Origin: Mycolicibacterium flavescens
GTDB taxonomy: Bacteria; Actinomycetota; Actinomycetes; Mycobacteriales; Mycobacteriaceae
Assembly: GCF_001722335.1 (NCBI RefSeq)
Contig: NZ_MIHA01000012.1
Coordinates: 1-64,000, forward strand
Reading direction: 5' to 3'
DNA length: 64,000 bases
Both the position numbers and the translations under genes were made by a program. Shown piece after piece: positions 52,352-61,227 of the stretch (position 1 is the stretch's first letter; each line of letters starts with the position of its first letter). Under the pieces are notes generated by a model, which was not told the DNA's origin, made no database searches, and worked only from the letters and a program-made list of their open reading frames with translations.

Positions 52352-53286
52352 CAGAAGTACCCCTCACGCTTGCGGTCTTCCATACCGGCCTCGGAGATCC
52401 GGTCGTCGGCGCGGGTGGCGCCGCGTTCGGTCAGCCGCGACACCGCGGTCTCGGCGATCACCTCGGACACCGTCGCCGCGGTCGACTCCACGCAGCCGGT
52501 GCAGGTGACGTCGCCGACGGTGCGGAACCGCACGGTCTTCTCGACAATCTCCTCCTCCTTGCGGGGCTGCAGGAAGCGGTGCACGGCCAGCAGCATGCCG
52601 TCGCGCTCGAACACCTTGCGGCGGTGGGCGTAGTAGATCGACGGCAGCTTGATGTTCTCGGCGCCGATGTAGGACCAGATGTCGAACTCGGTCCAGTTCG
52701 ACAGCGGGAACACCCGGATGTGCTCACCCTTGTGGTGGCGACCGTTGTAGATGTTCCACAACTCGGGCCGCTGCGCCTTGGGGTCCCACTGGCCGAACTC
52801 GTCGCGGAACGAGAACACCCGCTCCTTGGCGCGCGCCTTCTCCTCGTCGCGGCGGGCCCCGCCGAACGCGGCGTCGAACTTGTTCTCTCGGATGGCGCGC
52901 AGCAGGGTGACGGTCTGCAGCGGGTTGCGCGACGGGATGGTCTCGACCACGCGCCCGGCGTCGATGTCGTCCTGGACCTTCGCCACGACCAGGCGGACGC
53001 CGAACTCCTCGACCAGTTCGTCGCGGGTCTGCAGCACCTCGTCGAAGTTGTGGCCGGTGTCGACGTGCATCACCGGGAACGGCAGCCGGCCCGGGCGGAA
53101 CGCCTTGAGCGCGAGGTGCAGCATGACGATGGAGTCCTTGCCGCCGGAGAACAGCAGCACGGGCCGCTCGAACTCGGCGGCCACCTCGCGGATGATGTGG
53201 ATCGCTTCGGCTTCCAGCGAGCGCAGATGGCTGAGCTCGTAGCGACCCGCGTTGACCTGCGCGGCTTGTTCGGTAGTGGTCATCAT
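52351..53286 (-). CDS. cysD: Sulfate adenylyltransferase subunit 2
   Basis: The 311-aa PP-loop ATP pyrophosphatase has the signature LLFSGGKDSIVMLHL near residue 45; other conserved segments are HVDTGHNFDEV, AFGGARRDEEKARAKER and the C-terminal REGYF. It is first gene of the sulfur operon. The ATG at 53286 follows TACGAGGAAA; a second ATG one codon later is possible. A dyad and a -10-like TAATAT lie just upstream. Confidence 0.97.
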   Translation of the reverse strand: MMTTTEQAAQVNAGRYELSHLRSLEAEAIHIIREVAAEFERPVLLFSGGKDSIVMLHLALKAFRPGRLPFPVMHVDTGHNFDEVLQTRDELVEEFGVRLVVAKVQDDIDAGRVVETIPSRNPLQTVTLLRAIRENKFDAAFGGARRDEEKARAKERVFSFRDEFGQWDPKAQRPELWNIYNGRHHKGEHIRVFPLSNWTEFDIWSYIGAENIKLPSIYYAHRRKVFERDGMLLAVHRFLQPRKEEEIVEKTVRFRTVGDVTCTGCVESTAATVSEVIAETAVSRLTERGATRADDRISEAGMEDRKREGYF

Positions 53287-53300
53287 TTCCTCGTAAAGTT

Positions 53301-53331
53301 GGTAGAAATGACCATATTTACGATCATTACC
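53301..53331. promoter_or_regulatory. Imperfect dyad upstream of cysD (candidate operator)
   Basis: On the plus strand GGTAGAAATGA (53301-53311) and TCATTACC (53324-53331) are inverted repeats, with three extra bases in the left arm and 12 bp between. The dyad lies between the candidate -10 and the cysD start, where a repressor would block transcription. It is AT-rich in a GC-rich setting. The Rrf2 protein encoded at the end of this operon is the obvious candidate ligand. Confidence 0.45.
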
Positions 53332-53333
53332 CG

Positions 53334-53365
53334 ATATTAGACACCTGGGGCGTCGGCGATGTCAA
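53334..53365 (-). promoter_or_regulatory. Candidate cysD promoter
   Basis: On the minus strand TTGACA (53360-53365) is followed 20 bp later by TAATAT (53334-53339), or 18 bp later by the overlapping TCTAAT. TAATAT is a good mycobacterial -10; the spacing to the -35 is long, which lowers confidence. Confidence 0.45.
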
Positions 53366-53388
53366 CGCCGTCGCCGGCCCGCCCTGTT

Positions 53389-53690
53389 CCGCGAACGTGC
53401 ATGTCTGCACACGACACGCCGCGGCATCTGCGGCGGTTGTGCACGCTCGCGTCGTCGTGAGTACGGCCGGCCGTCGCACCCGGTCCGGCTCACTGGCGCA
53501 CACCGAGTGACGTTATGCAGACAAAGTCCGAGGAAGGTGTCGCAAAGAATTCGAAATGTGCGACGTCTGATGTTCCCGGCACACCTGCGGCATCAGCCGC
53601 CCCAGGAGCAATGCACGCTCGCGGGACCGCAAGGGTGCGCGACGTGCGGATTTTTCCCGGCGTGTCGTGCGCAAACGTGCACGCTCGCCG
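53389..53690. repeat. Repeat-rich intergenic element with about 33-bp terminal inverted repeats
   Basis: Arms at 53389-53423 and 53657-53690 are inverted copies, about 85% identical by eye; the core reads GCGARCGTGCA...GCACGACACGCCG. Two extra direct half-copies, TGCACGCTCGCG, lie at 53440-53451 and 53612-53623, in the orientation of the right arm. No convincing gene lies inside. The layout looks like a MITE or a mycobacterial intergenic palindrome cluster between cysD and the carbonic anhydrase. No target-site duplication was recognised. Confidence 0.55.
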
Positions 53691-53698
53691 AATGGTGG

Positions 53699-54190
53699 TT
53701 ACAGGGTGACCTCGGTCAGGCGGCCCGTCGCGACGTCGAAGACGAAACCGCGCGCCGACTCGTGCCTGGTGACGAACGGGCTGGCCTCGATGCGGCGCAA
53801 CGACTGCCGCACGTCCTCCTCGACGTCGATGAACGACTCGGCGGCCCACTCCGGCTTGATGCCGAGTTCGTCCTGGATCTGCTGTTTGAACCCGTCGTCG
53901 GTGAACGTCAGCATGCCGCAGTCGGTGTGGTGGATGAGGATGATCTCCTTGGTGCCGAGCAGCCGCTGACTGATCGCCAGCGAGCGGATCTCGTCGTCGG
54001 TGACCACGCCGCCGGCGTTGCGGATGACGTGCGCCTCGCCGTCCTTGAGCCCGAGGATCCGGTAGACGTCGAGGCGGGCGTCCATGCACGCCACCACCGC
54101 GACGTGCTTGCTCGGCGGCAGCGGCAGCGGACCCGAGAACGTCTCCGCGTAGGCCTCGTTGTTCTTCAGGTATTCGTCGGTCACGGACAT
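53699..54190 (-). CDS. Beta-class carbonic anhydrase
   Basis: The 163-aa beta-carbonic anhydrase has zinc ligands in ACMDAR (Cys) and HHTDCGM (His, Cys), with Asp-Arg dyad in MDAR. The ATG at 54190 gives the exact length of the M. tuberculosis orthologue Rv1284; an in-frame ATG at 54208 adds six non-family residues. It interconverts CO2 and bicarbonate. It keeps the M. tuberculosis position between cysD and oppB, although here about 9.5 kb separates it from oppB. Confidence 0.95.
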   Translation of the reverse strand: MSVTDEYLKNNEAYAETFSGPLPLPPSKHVAVVACMDARLDVYRILGLKDGEAHVIRNAGGVVTDDEIRSLAISQRLLGTKEIILIHHTDCGMLTFTDDGFKQQIQDELGIKPEWAAESFIDVEEDVRQSLRRIEASPFVTRHESARGFVFDVATGRLTEVTL

Positions 54191-54268
54191 GAGATCGACA
54201 CTAGTCAACTGCCGACCCGCTGCGGGGCGAGAAAATCACGCCGATCGAAATGCGGGCCCGATGGCGGC

Positions 54269-54559
54269 TCAGAGCGGAATCCAGACCGGGCCCAGCCAGA
54301 AGCCCCAGCCGGCGCGGGCCGGATCGAATACGGGCGTCACCCACCGCCCGTGGTACTGGAACGGACGATGGTCGTGCCCGGCGTGCTCGTAGCCGCCGCG
54401 CCACGGACCGCCGGGCCGCTCGTGGATGGCCGCGTGGCCGTGCCCATGCGGGCCGCCGTATCCCGGATCGGCTTCGGCAACTCCGGTCGACATACCGAGC
54501 GCCGCGGCGCCCAGACTGCCGGCGATGGCGGTACTTGCCAGGAGTTTCGTCAGTGACAT
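54269..54559 (-). CDS. Small exported His-rich protein
   Basis: A 96-aa exported peptide. Signal peptide at residues 1 to about 30 (LLASTAIAGSLGAAALGMS, cleavage near VAEADP). The mature part of about 65 residues is rich in His, Gly, Pro and aromatic residues (GHGHAAIHE, HAGHDHRPFQYHGRW) and ends GWGFWLGPVWIPL. Many His suggest metal binding, but no family was recognised. ATG at 54559 follows AAAGGAAA; it is 22 bp after the second GT39 gene and appears to end that operon. Confidence 0.8.
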   Translation of the reverse strand: MSLTKLLASTAIAGSLGAAALGMSTGVAEADPGYGGPHGHGHAAIHERPGGPWRGGYEHAGHDHRPFQYHGRWVTPVFDPARAGWGFWLGPVWIPL

Positions 54560-54581
54560 GACGGTTTCCTTTCTCGGTCGG

Positions 54582-56465
54582 TCAGCCGCCGACCGGTGCG
54601 TCAAGGTCGTAGACCGTGGTTCCGCCGACATCGATGGGGGCGAAGTTCTTCTGCACCCACGCCGCGATGTCGCCGGCGGTGCTCGATGCCCGCCCGGGTG
54701 GGCCGCCGTGGCCGCCGACGATGAAGTAGCGCACCTCGCGGTGGGCGACGTACTGCTGGAACTGCGCGAGGGTGGGTGAGTCGTCATGCCCGGAGAACCC
54801 GCCGATCGCCATCACCGAGGCACCGGTCTTGAGTTCCAGGCTGCCGGCCCGCATCGACGCGATGGTCGCGGCGGCCCATCGGTTGTCGGCTCCCTTGATG
54901 AGGTTTTCCAGTGCCGGGTTCTCGGCGTCCGGGCCGAAGCCGCCGGGCGGCCGTTGCGCGCCGGGACCGCCGAAGATGTCCGTGGTGCGGGGGCCTGCGA
55001 CGGCCATCGGACCGCTGTGGGTGCCCGCGACCGTCGCCACCGTGTAGGCAGCGCTCGCGACTCCCCCGAAAAGCGTTGCGGCGCAGATGACTGTTAACGC
55101 GGCGCGACCGAACCGATGCGCGCCGACAGCCAGAATCGAGGCTGCCACAACCGATCCGGTCAGTACCACCCAGCGCAGCGCGGGCCACCAGTCGGGTGTG
55201 CGGGCCAGCAGGATGAACGCCCAGACCCCCGTCGCCGCCGACATTGTCGCCAGCGTGACGCGCGGTGCCAAAAATCGCCTGCCACGCCACAGTTCTCGCA
55301 CCGAGATGCCGACGAGCGCGGCGATCGCCGGCGCCAGCGCCACCGTGTAGTACGGGTGGATGGTGCCGTCCATGAAGCTGAACACCGCGCCGGTCACCAC
55401 CAGCCAGCCGCCCCACATGAGCAGCGAAGCACGCACAGTCGCGGTCCGTGCGCTCCGGCGGGTGAACCACAACCCGGCGGCCAAACCGATCAGCGCGGCG
55501 GGCAACAGCCACGAGGCCTGCGTGCCCATCGAGTGTCCGAACATCCTGCCGATACCGGGTTCACCGCCGAAAAACAGGGGGCGTTCGCCGCCCGGCGCGC
55601 CGGGACCGGGTCCCATGCCCGTGTGACCGGCGATGCGTTCGATTCCGTTGTAGCCGAGCGCAAGCTGCAGCAGGCTGTTGTCGGTCGAGCCGCCGATGTA
55701 CGGGCGTGAGTCGGCGGGCCAGAGCTCGACCAGCAGGAGGTACCAGCCGGCCGACACAACCATCGCGGCCGCACCGATCGCGAGCGTGCCGATCCGCCGC
55801 CACATCCCGACCGGGGCGGCGATGAGGAACGCCAGCCCGAGACCGGGCACGACGAGGAACGCCTGCAGCATCTTGGCCAGGAATGCGAACCCCAGCGCAC
55901 AGCCCGCCAGCGCCATCCACCGGGTGCTCGCGGTCTCGGTCGCCCGCACCACGCAGTACGCCGCGACGACCATCAGCAGCACCAGCAGCGCGTCGGGGTT
56001 GTTGAAGCGGAACATCAGCGCCGCAACAGGGGTCAGCGCGAGCGCGGCACCGGCGATCAGTCCCGCGGCGGGACCGCTGACCCGGCGCACGGCCGCATAC
56101 AGCACCGCCACCGATCCCACGCCCATCAACGCCTGCGGCAGCAGCATGCTGAACGCGCTGAAGCCCAGCACCCGCCCCGACAGCGCCATCACCCACAGCG
56201 CGGCGGGCGGTTTGTCGACGGTGATCGCGTTGCCCGCGTCCAGCGAACCGAACAGCCACGCCTTCCAGTCCTGCGTGCCCGCTTGTGCCGCGGCCGCGTA
56301 GTAGTCGTTTGCCCAGCCGGCGGAGCCGAGTCCCCACAGGTACAGCGCGGCAGTGGCAAGCAGCAGCGCCGCCAGCGCCGGTCGGGCCCAGCGGGGGCCG
56401 GACGGGCCGGTCGGCACGTCGGATTCGGGGATGTGGCGTGGTCGCACGTCGGCGGCGAGAGTCAT
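54582..56465 (-). CDS. GT39 family glycosyltransferase, YkcB-like (second copy)
   Basis: A 627-aa polytopic GT39/PMT_2-like enzyme with about 11 membrane helices. The first external loop carries GWANDYYAAAAQAG and NAITVDKPPAALW (acidic site expected to be catalytic); RFNNPDALLVLL and SRPYIGGSTDNS follow. The C-terminal extracytoplasmic domain (about 480-627) contains VMAIGGFSGHDDSPTLAQFQ and YFIVGG, as in YkcB-type putative mannosyltransferases. It would move a sugar from a polyprenyl-phosphate carrier to an acceptor outside the membrane. ATG at 56465 follows CAAGGAAACC. It is about one-half identical by eye to the copy at 57797. Confidence 0.88.
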   Translation of the reverse strand: MTLAADVRPRHIPESDVPTGPSGPRWARPALAALLLATAALYLWGLGSAGWANDYYAAAAQAGTQDWKAWLFGSLDAGNAITVDKPPAALWVMALSGRVLGFSAFSMLLPQALMGVGSVAVLYAAVRRVSGPAAGLIAGAALALTPVAALMFRFNNPDALLVLLMVVAAYCVVRATETASTRWMALAGCALGFAFLAKMLQAFLVVPGLGLAFLIAAPVGMWRRIGTLAIGAAAMVVSAGWYLLLVELWPADSRPYIGGSTDNSLLQLALGYNGIERIAGHTGMGPGPGAPGGERPLFFGGEPGIGRMFGHSMGTQASWLLPAALIGLAAGLWFTRRSARTATVRASLLMWGGWLVVTGAVFSFMDGTIHPYYTVALAPAIAALVGISVRELWRGRRFLAPRVTLATMSAATGVWAFILLARTPDWWPALRWVVLTGSVVAASILAVGAHRFGRAALTVICAATLFGGVASAAYTVATVAGTHSGPMAVAGPRTTDIFGGPGAQRPPGGFGPDAENPALENLIKGADNRWAAATIASMRAGSLELKTGASVMAIGGFSGHDDSPTLAQFQQYVAHREVRYFIVGGHGGPPGRASSTAGDIAAWVQKNFAPIDVGGTTVYDLDAPVGG

Positions 56466-56487
56466 CGAGGTTTCCTTGTGTCCGGGG

Positions 56488-57741
56488 TCAACGTGTCCGA
56501 CGCGGGTGAAAAACCCAGTCGCGCAACAACACAAACCTGACGGCGGTGGCCACCAGGTTGGCGAGCACCAGCACGCTCAGCTCGAGCAGGTCATGCGGTT
56601 CGGCGACGACGGCGTGCAGAAGTACGAGCGCTCCGCTGGTGATCGCCAGGGCGACGCCGAACACGATCAGACCCTCGACGTGATGGCGCGTCACACGGCC
56701 CAGGCCGCCGATGCCGAAGGTGAATCGCCGGTTGGCGGCGGTGTTGCCGATCGCGGTGACCAGCAGCACGATCAAGTTGGCGAGCTGGGCGCCGAGCCAG
56801 CCCTGCATCAGCATGAACAGCGCGATGTAGGCCGCGGTGGACACGATGCCGACAGCAGCGAACCGCACGACCTGCCGCAACAGCGACCGCGGCGGCTCGC
56901 TCGCCGGTCCGAGCTGTGCGGCGATGGCGTGCACCGGGATCGAGCCGTCGGTGAACCCGCGCAGCAACCGGGCGATGCCCTTGAGGTCGGCGACGGCGGT
57001 GGCGAGGATGTCGACGCGGCTGTCCGGATCGTCGACCCAGTCGACCGGTACCTCGTGGATGCGCAGTCCGCTGCGTTCGGCCAGCACCAGCAGCTCGGTG
57101 TCGAAGAACCAGTCGGTGTCGGCGACGTGCGGCAGCAGCAGCTGTGCGACGTCGGCACGGATCGCCTTGAACCCGCACTGTGCGTCCGAAAACCCTGCGG
57201 CCAGAGCCGATTTCAGAATCAGGTTGTAGCAGCGCGAGATGACTTCGCGTTTGGCCCCGCGGATGACGCGCGCCCCCCGGCCCAACCTCGTGCCGATCGC
57301 GAGGTCGGAGTGCCCCGAGATCAGCGGCGCCACAAGGGGCGCGAGGGCGGTCAGCTCGGTGGACAGGTCGACGTCCATGTAGGCCAGCACCTGCGCGTCG
57401 GACTCCGACCACACCGCGTGCAACGCCCGCCCGCGACCCTTCTGCTCGATTCGCACCACGCGGACGTCGCTGAGCTCGGCGGCCAGTTCCGCCGACACCC
57501 GGGGGGTGTCGTCGTCGCTGGCGTTGTCGGCGATCGTGATGCGCGCCGGGAACGGGAAAGAGTCCTGCAGATGCCGGTGCAACCGCCGCACCGACGCCGC
57601 CAGGTCGGCCTGCTCGTTGTACACCGGGATCACGACGTCGAGCACCGGTACGCCCGCGTCGCGCGCGATCACCGCGGCGTTGGGCCGGGATTCGAAGCGC
57701 GCCCGCTCGGGGGCCCCTCGGTCGAGGGCGATGTCTGTCAT
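56488..57741 (-). CDS. GT2 (DPM-like, YkcC-type) glycosyltransferase fused to GtrA
   Basis: A 417-aa fusion. Residues about 30-265 are a GT2 domain: VPVLDVVIPVYNEQADL, nucleotide/metal DxD in AYMDVDLSTEL, CGFKAIRAD and DWFFDTELLVLAE. About 290-410 is a GtrA-like four-helix membrane domain (VVRFAAVGIVSTAAYIALF, NRRFTFG). The expected activity is sugar transfer from UDP- or GDP-sugar to polyprenyl phosphate, with the GtrA part helping flip or hold the product. The ATG at 57741 is chosen from the GT2 family start. It lies between two GT39 genes, 55 bp and 22 bp away. Confidence 0.9.
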   Translation of the reverse strand: MTDIALDRGAPERARFESRPNAAVIARDAGVPVLDVVIPVYNEQADLAASVRRLHRHLQDSFPFPARITIADNASDDDTPRVSAELAAELSDVRVVRIEQKGRGRALHAVWSESDAQVLAYMDVDLSTELTALAPLVAPLISGHSDLAIGTRLGRGARVIRGAKREVISRCYNLILKSALAAGFSDAQCGFKAIRADVAQLLLPHVADTDWFFDTELLVLAERSGLRIHEVPVDWVDDPDSRVDILATAVADLKGIARLLRGFTDGSIPVHAIAAQLGPASEPPRSLLRQVVRFAAVGIVSTAAYIALFMLMQGWLGAQLANLIVLLVTAIGNTAANRRFTFGIGGLGRVTRHHVEGLIVFGVALAITSGALVLLHAVVAEPHDLLELSVLVLANLVATAVRFVLLRDWVFHPRRTR

Positions 57742-57796
57742 GAACACATCGTCGAGCTGCACGTTGTGCGCCCCGTTGGCCCAACCTGTGTCTGGG

Positions 57797-59656
57797 CTAT
57801 GAGTTTGTCGGCGGCCGTGTGAGGTCGTACACAACGACGTCGTCGATGACCGAAGGCGCGAAGTGGGTCTCGACGTAGTCGGCGATGTCGGCGTCGGCAC
57901 GGCTGCCGCTGGACTGCGCGACCCAACGGCCGGTCATCATGTGCGAGCGGATGAAGTAGTGGATGCGGTGCTGTGCGACCAGCTCCTGGAACTGCGCGAG
58001 TGTCGGCGCTGGATCGGTCCCGTTGAATCCGCCGACCGCCATCACCGGCACCCCGCCTGCCAGTTGATAGCCCGCGGCGTTGTTGGACCCGACCACCGCC
58101 GCCGCCCAGGTGTAGCGGTCGGCGTCGTGGGCGAGTGCGGCCGACAGCGCAGGGCCCGGTTCCGGAGAGTCGAGCAATCCGCCCGGACCGGTGAAACCGC
58201 TGTGGCGCGACGGGCCCACCGACGGGATGGCGCCACGGTGGGGTGCGGCCGCGGTCGCGATCGCGTACGCCGTCGGTGCCGCCAGACACGCGGTGAGCGC
58301 GAGCACCGCGACAGCGCCGACGACGGGGCGGGTCAGCCGGTGCACAACGAGCAGGAGCACCGTGGCGCCCACTCCCCCGACTCCCACCACCGCCCGCAGC
58401 CACGGCTGCCAGTCGGGGTTGCGTGCCAGCAACACCGCCGCGAGGGTCACCGTGACCAGCACCGTCGCGGCCATCGCTGTGCGGGAACGGACATCAAAGC
58501 GGTTCTGCCACAACAGGTTCGCGCCGACGCCGAGGCAGGCCCCGAGAGCGGGGGCCAGCGCGACCGTGTAGTAGGAGTGCACGATTCCGTTGGCGAAGCT
58601 GAACACCAGCGCGGTCACGACGAGCCAGCCGCCCCACAGGATCAGCGCCGCCCGCGTGGGATCGGTCCGCGGCCTGCGCGCGGTGATGACCAGACCCGCC
58701 GCCAGGAAGATCAGGGCGGCGAGCAGGAGCCAGGCAATGTCGAGGCCCATGCCGGCGCCGAACAGCCTGCCCCAGCCGACGTCGTGGTTGAGGTTGCCGA
58801 GGCCGCCGGGTTCGTCACCGGTGAGTCGGCCGAACCCGTTGTAGCCCAAAGTCAGTTCGAGGATGCTGTCGTGCTGCGAGCCGCCGATGTAGGGGCGCGA
58901 CGACGGCGGCCACAGCTCGACGAGCAGCAGATACCAGCCACCCGAGACGACGACGGCCGCGGCGGCGCCCAGCAGGTCCAGCACCCGTCGCCGCCACGGT
59001 CGGTGCCCGGCGATCCCGTAGGCAGCGACAAATCCGGGCAGCACCAGGAACGCCTGCATCATCTTGGCCAGGAAACCGAAGCCGACCGCGACGCCCGCGC
59101 CGATCAGCCACCACCGGCTCGCGTCCGCCTCACAGGCCCGTTGCACACAATAGGCTGCAACGACCAGCAGCAGGACGAGCAGCGCGTCCGGGTTGTTGAA
59201 GCGAAAGATCAACGCCGCCACCGGAGTCAGGGCCAGGACGGCACCGGCCAGCAGCGCGGCACCGGATCCGCTGACCCGCCGGACCGCCGCATAGAGAAGC
59301 GCCACCGCCGCGACGCCCTCGAGCGCCTGCGGGACCAGCACGCTCCACGGGTTGAGCCCGAACAATCGCACCGAGACATCCATCACCCACAGCGCCGCCG
59401 GCGTCTTGTCGACGGTGATCGCGTTGGCCGCGTCGCTGGACCCGAACAGCATCGCCGTCCAGTCACTCGCCCCGGCTTGCGCCGCGGCCGAGTAAAAAGC
59501 GTTGGCCCATCCGCTCGCCGACAGGTTCCACACGTACAGCACCGCGGTCGCCGCGAGCAGGACCACCAATCCCGCCCGCGAGCAGACGCGAACTGTCCAC
59601 ATTTCGCGGGTTTTCGGGCCAGTTTGCGTCTGCTCGCCGGAAATGGCGACGGTCAT
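57797..59656 (-). CDS. GT39 family glycosyltransferase, YkcB-like (first copy)
   Basis: The 619-aa homologue of the gene at 54582 has the same architecture: NAITVDKTPAALWVMD in the first external loop, RFNNPDALLVLLL, SRPYIGGSQHDS, and a C-terminal domain with PVMAVGGFNGTDPAPTLAQFQ and HYFIRSH. The ATG at 59656 overlaps the kinase stop (ATGA). A 21-bp inverted repeat of intergenic type lies inside codons 7-27; an ATG at 59602 would begin between the arms and is an alternative start that still keeps the first membrane helix. Confidence 0.86.
   Translation of the reverse strand: MTVAISGEQTQTGPKTREMWTVRVCSRAGLVVLLAATAVLYVWNLSASGWANAFYSAAAQAGASDWTAMLFGSSDAANAITVDKTPAALWVMDVSVRLFGLNPWSVLVPQALEGVAAVALLYAAVRRVSGSGAALLAGAVLALTPVAALIFRFNNPDALLVLLLVVAAYCVQRACEADASRWWLIGAGVAVGFGFLAKMMQAFLVLPGFVAAYGIAGHRPWRRRVLDLLGAAAAVVVSGGWYLLLVELWPPSSRPYIGGSQHDSILELTLGYNGFGRLTGDEPGGLGNLNHDVGWGRLFGAGMGLDIAWLLLAALIFLAAGLVITARRPRTDPTRAALILWGGWLVVTALVFSFANGIVHSYYTVALAPALGACLGVGANLLWQNRFDVRSRTAMAATVLVTVTLAAVLLARNPDWQPWLRAVVGVGGVGATVLLLVVHRLTRPVVGAVAVLALTACLAAPTAYAIATAAAPHRGAIPSVGPSRHSGFTGPGGLLDSPEPGPALSAALAHDADRYTWAAAVVGSNNAAGYQLAGGVPVMAVGGFNGTDPAPTLAQFQELVAQHRIHYFIRSHMMTGRWVAQSSGSRADADIADYVETHFAPSVIDDVVVYDLTRPPTNS
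59578..59637. repeat. Inverted repeat (GCGAGCAGACGC type) inside the GT39 N-terminus
   Basis: Arms at 59578-59598 and 59617-59637 match at 19 of 21 positions; the core is GCGAGCAGACGCRAACTG. The GCGAGCAGACGCA motif resembles a dispersed mycobacterial intergenic repeat. Here it is translated as part of the first 30 residues of the glycosyltransferase if the upstream start is used. Confidence 0.7.
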
Positions 59657-61227
59657 CGCGGCAATGTCACCACGAAGCGGGTGTCGCCGGGACCGCTGTG
59701 CACCTCGATGGTCCCGGCGTGCGCCCGCACCACGGCAGCGACGATCGCCAGACCCAGACCGGTGCTGCCGCCGCGGCGGGACCGCGACGAGTCGCCGCGC
59801 GCGAACCTCTCGAAGATCTCGGGCTGCAGCCAGGCCGGGATGCCGGGTCCGTCGTCGGCGACGGTCAGCACCACCGCCCCGTCAGCGCCGACGGCCAACG
59901 ACGTCGTCACCGTCGTGCCGGGCGGGGTGTGCGTGCGCGCGTTGGCGAGCAGGTTGCCGAGCACCTGGTGTAGCCGCGCCTCGTCGCCGATCACGACGAC
60001 CGGCTCCTCGGGCAGGTCCAGCGACCACTTGTACTCGGGACCCGCGATATGGGCGTCGCTGACGGTGTCGACGATCAACCGCGACAGATCGACCGGCTCG
60101 CGCTCCAGCGGCCGCCCCGTGTCGAGACGGGCCAACAGCAACATGTCCTCCACCAGCTGCGTCATCCGTTCGGTCTCCGACTCGACCCGGCTCATCGCAT
60201 GCGCCACGTCCTCGGGTACGTCGTCGCGTTTCCGTTGCGCCAGTTCGGTATAGCCGCGGATCGCGGCCAGCGGCGTGCGCAGCTCATGGCTGGCATCAGC
60301 GACGAACTGGCGGACCCGCGTCTCGCTGGCGTGGCGGGCCGACAGCGCCGACGCGATCCGGTCGAGCATCCGGTTCAACGCTGACCCCAGCTGTCCCACC
60401 TCGGTGTGCGCGCCGGCCGGGTCGACCTTGACGATCGGGGTGGGCAGCCGCACCTCACCGCGGTCCAGTTCCAGGTCGGCCACCTGGCGCGCCGCGTCGG
60501 AAACCCTTGACAGCGGCGCGAGTTGACGACGAATGATGAACAGGCCGGCCGTCGTCGCGGCGATCAGCGCCGTCGCGCCCACGACGCAGAAGATGACTGC
60601 GACGGTGAGCAGCGTGTCGTCGACGTCGGAGGTGGGCAGCCCCGTCACGATCACGTCGCCCTGGGACCGCCGCGTAGGCAGAGCGATCACCCGGTAATCG
60701 CCGAGCCCGTCGAGATCCACGGTGACCGGCGTGTCGGTCGGTTCGACGCGAGCCAGCTGTTCGGCTGCGGCCGCGCCGATCTCGCTACGCGTGCCGTCGG
60801 CGGTGATCACCCCGGCGTCCACCGTCCTGCCGCGCGAGACCACCGCGCCGACCGTGCGCGCCGCCTGCCCCGGCGCGTTGAGGAACGCCGGACCCGGCCC
60901 GAGGTCGTCGCGGATGATCACGCGGCGCGGCGGCCGACGCTCGAAACCGGGCGGCGTCATCTGGTCGAAACCGGGCGGCGGATCGAAATCCGGCGGCAGC
61001 GGCGGCGGCCCGAACTCGAACAGGCCCGCCGACCGTTTGACCGTCTCGGCCAACCGGTCATCGAGCTGGTGCATCAAAAAGTGTTGCAGCGCAAGCTCCG
61101 TACCGACCCCGACGGCCGCGCATACCAGTGCCAACAGCACGATCTGCGACGTCAACAGCCTCGCCCGCAGTGACCAGGTCCGAGGCGACCGGATCCGCGG
61201 GCCGTCAGCGCGCGGGTTTGAGGACAT
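59653..61227 (-). CDS. Sensor histidine kinase (TrcS-like)
   Basis: A 524-aa membrane kinase. TM1 is at about 26-48, then an external domain with a Pro-rich segment (FGPPPLPPDFDPPPGFD). TM2 is at about 208-232, HAMP about 233-300, and HisKA with H314 in ADASHELRTPLAAI. The ATPase domain has N-box VLGNLLANARTH, DDGPGIP and GSTGLGLAIV. It resembles mycobacterial TrcS. It overlaps the regulator gene by 23 bp and the GT39 gene by 4 bp, which places the sensor in the same transcript as the glycosyltransferases. Confidence 0.93.
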   Translation of the reverse strand: MSSNPRADGPRIRSPRTWSLRARLLTSQIVLLALVCAAVGVGTELALQHFLMHQLDDRLAETVKRSAGLFEFGPPPLPPDFDPPPGFDQMTPPGFERRPPRRVIIRDDLGPGPAFLNAPGQAARTVGAVVSRGRTVDAGVITADGTRSEIGAAAAEQLARVEPTDTPVTVDLDGLGDYRVIALPTRRSQGDVIVTGLPTSDVDDTLLTVAVIFCVVGATALIAATTAGLFIIRRQLAPLSRVSDAARQVADLELDRGEVRLPTPIVKVDPAGAHTEVGQLGSALNRMLDRIASALSARHASETRVRQFVADASHELRTPLAAIRGYTELAQRKRDDVPEDVAHAMSRVESETERMTQLVEDMLLLARLDTGRPLEREPVDLSRLIVDTVSDAHIAGPEYKWSLDLPEEPVVVIGDEARLHQVLGNLLANARTHTPPGTTVTTSLAVGADGAVVLTVADDGPGIPAWLQPEIFERFARGDSSRSRRGGSTGLGLAIVAAVVRAHAGTIEVHSGPGDTRFVVTLPR

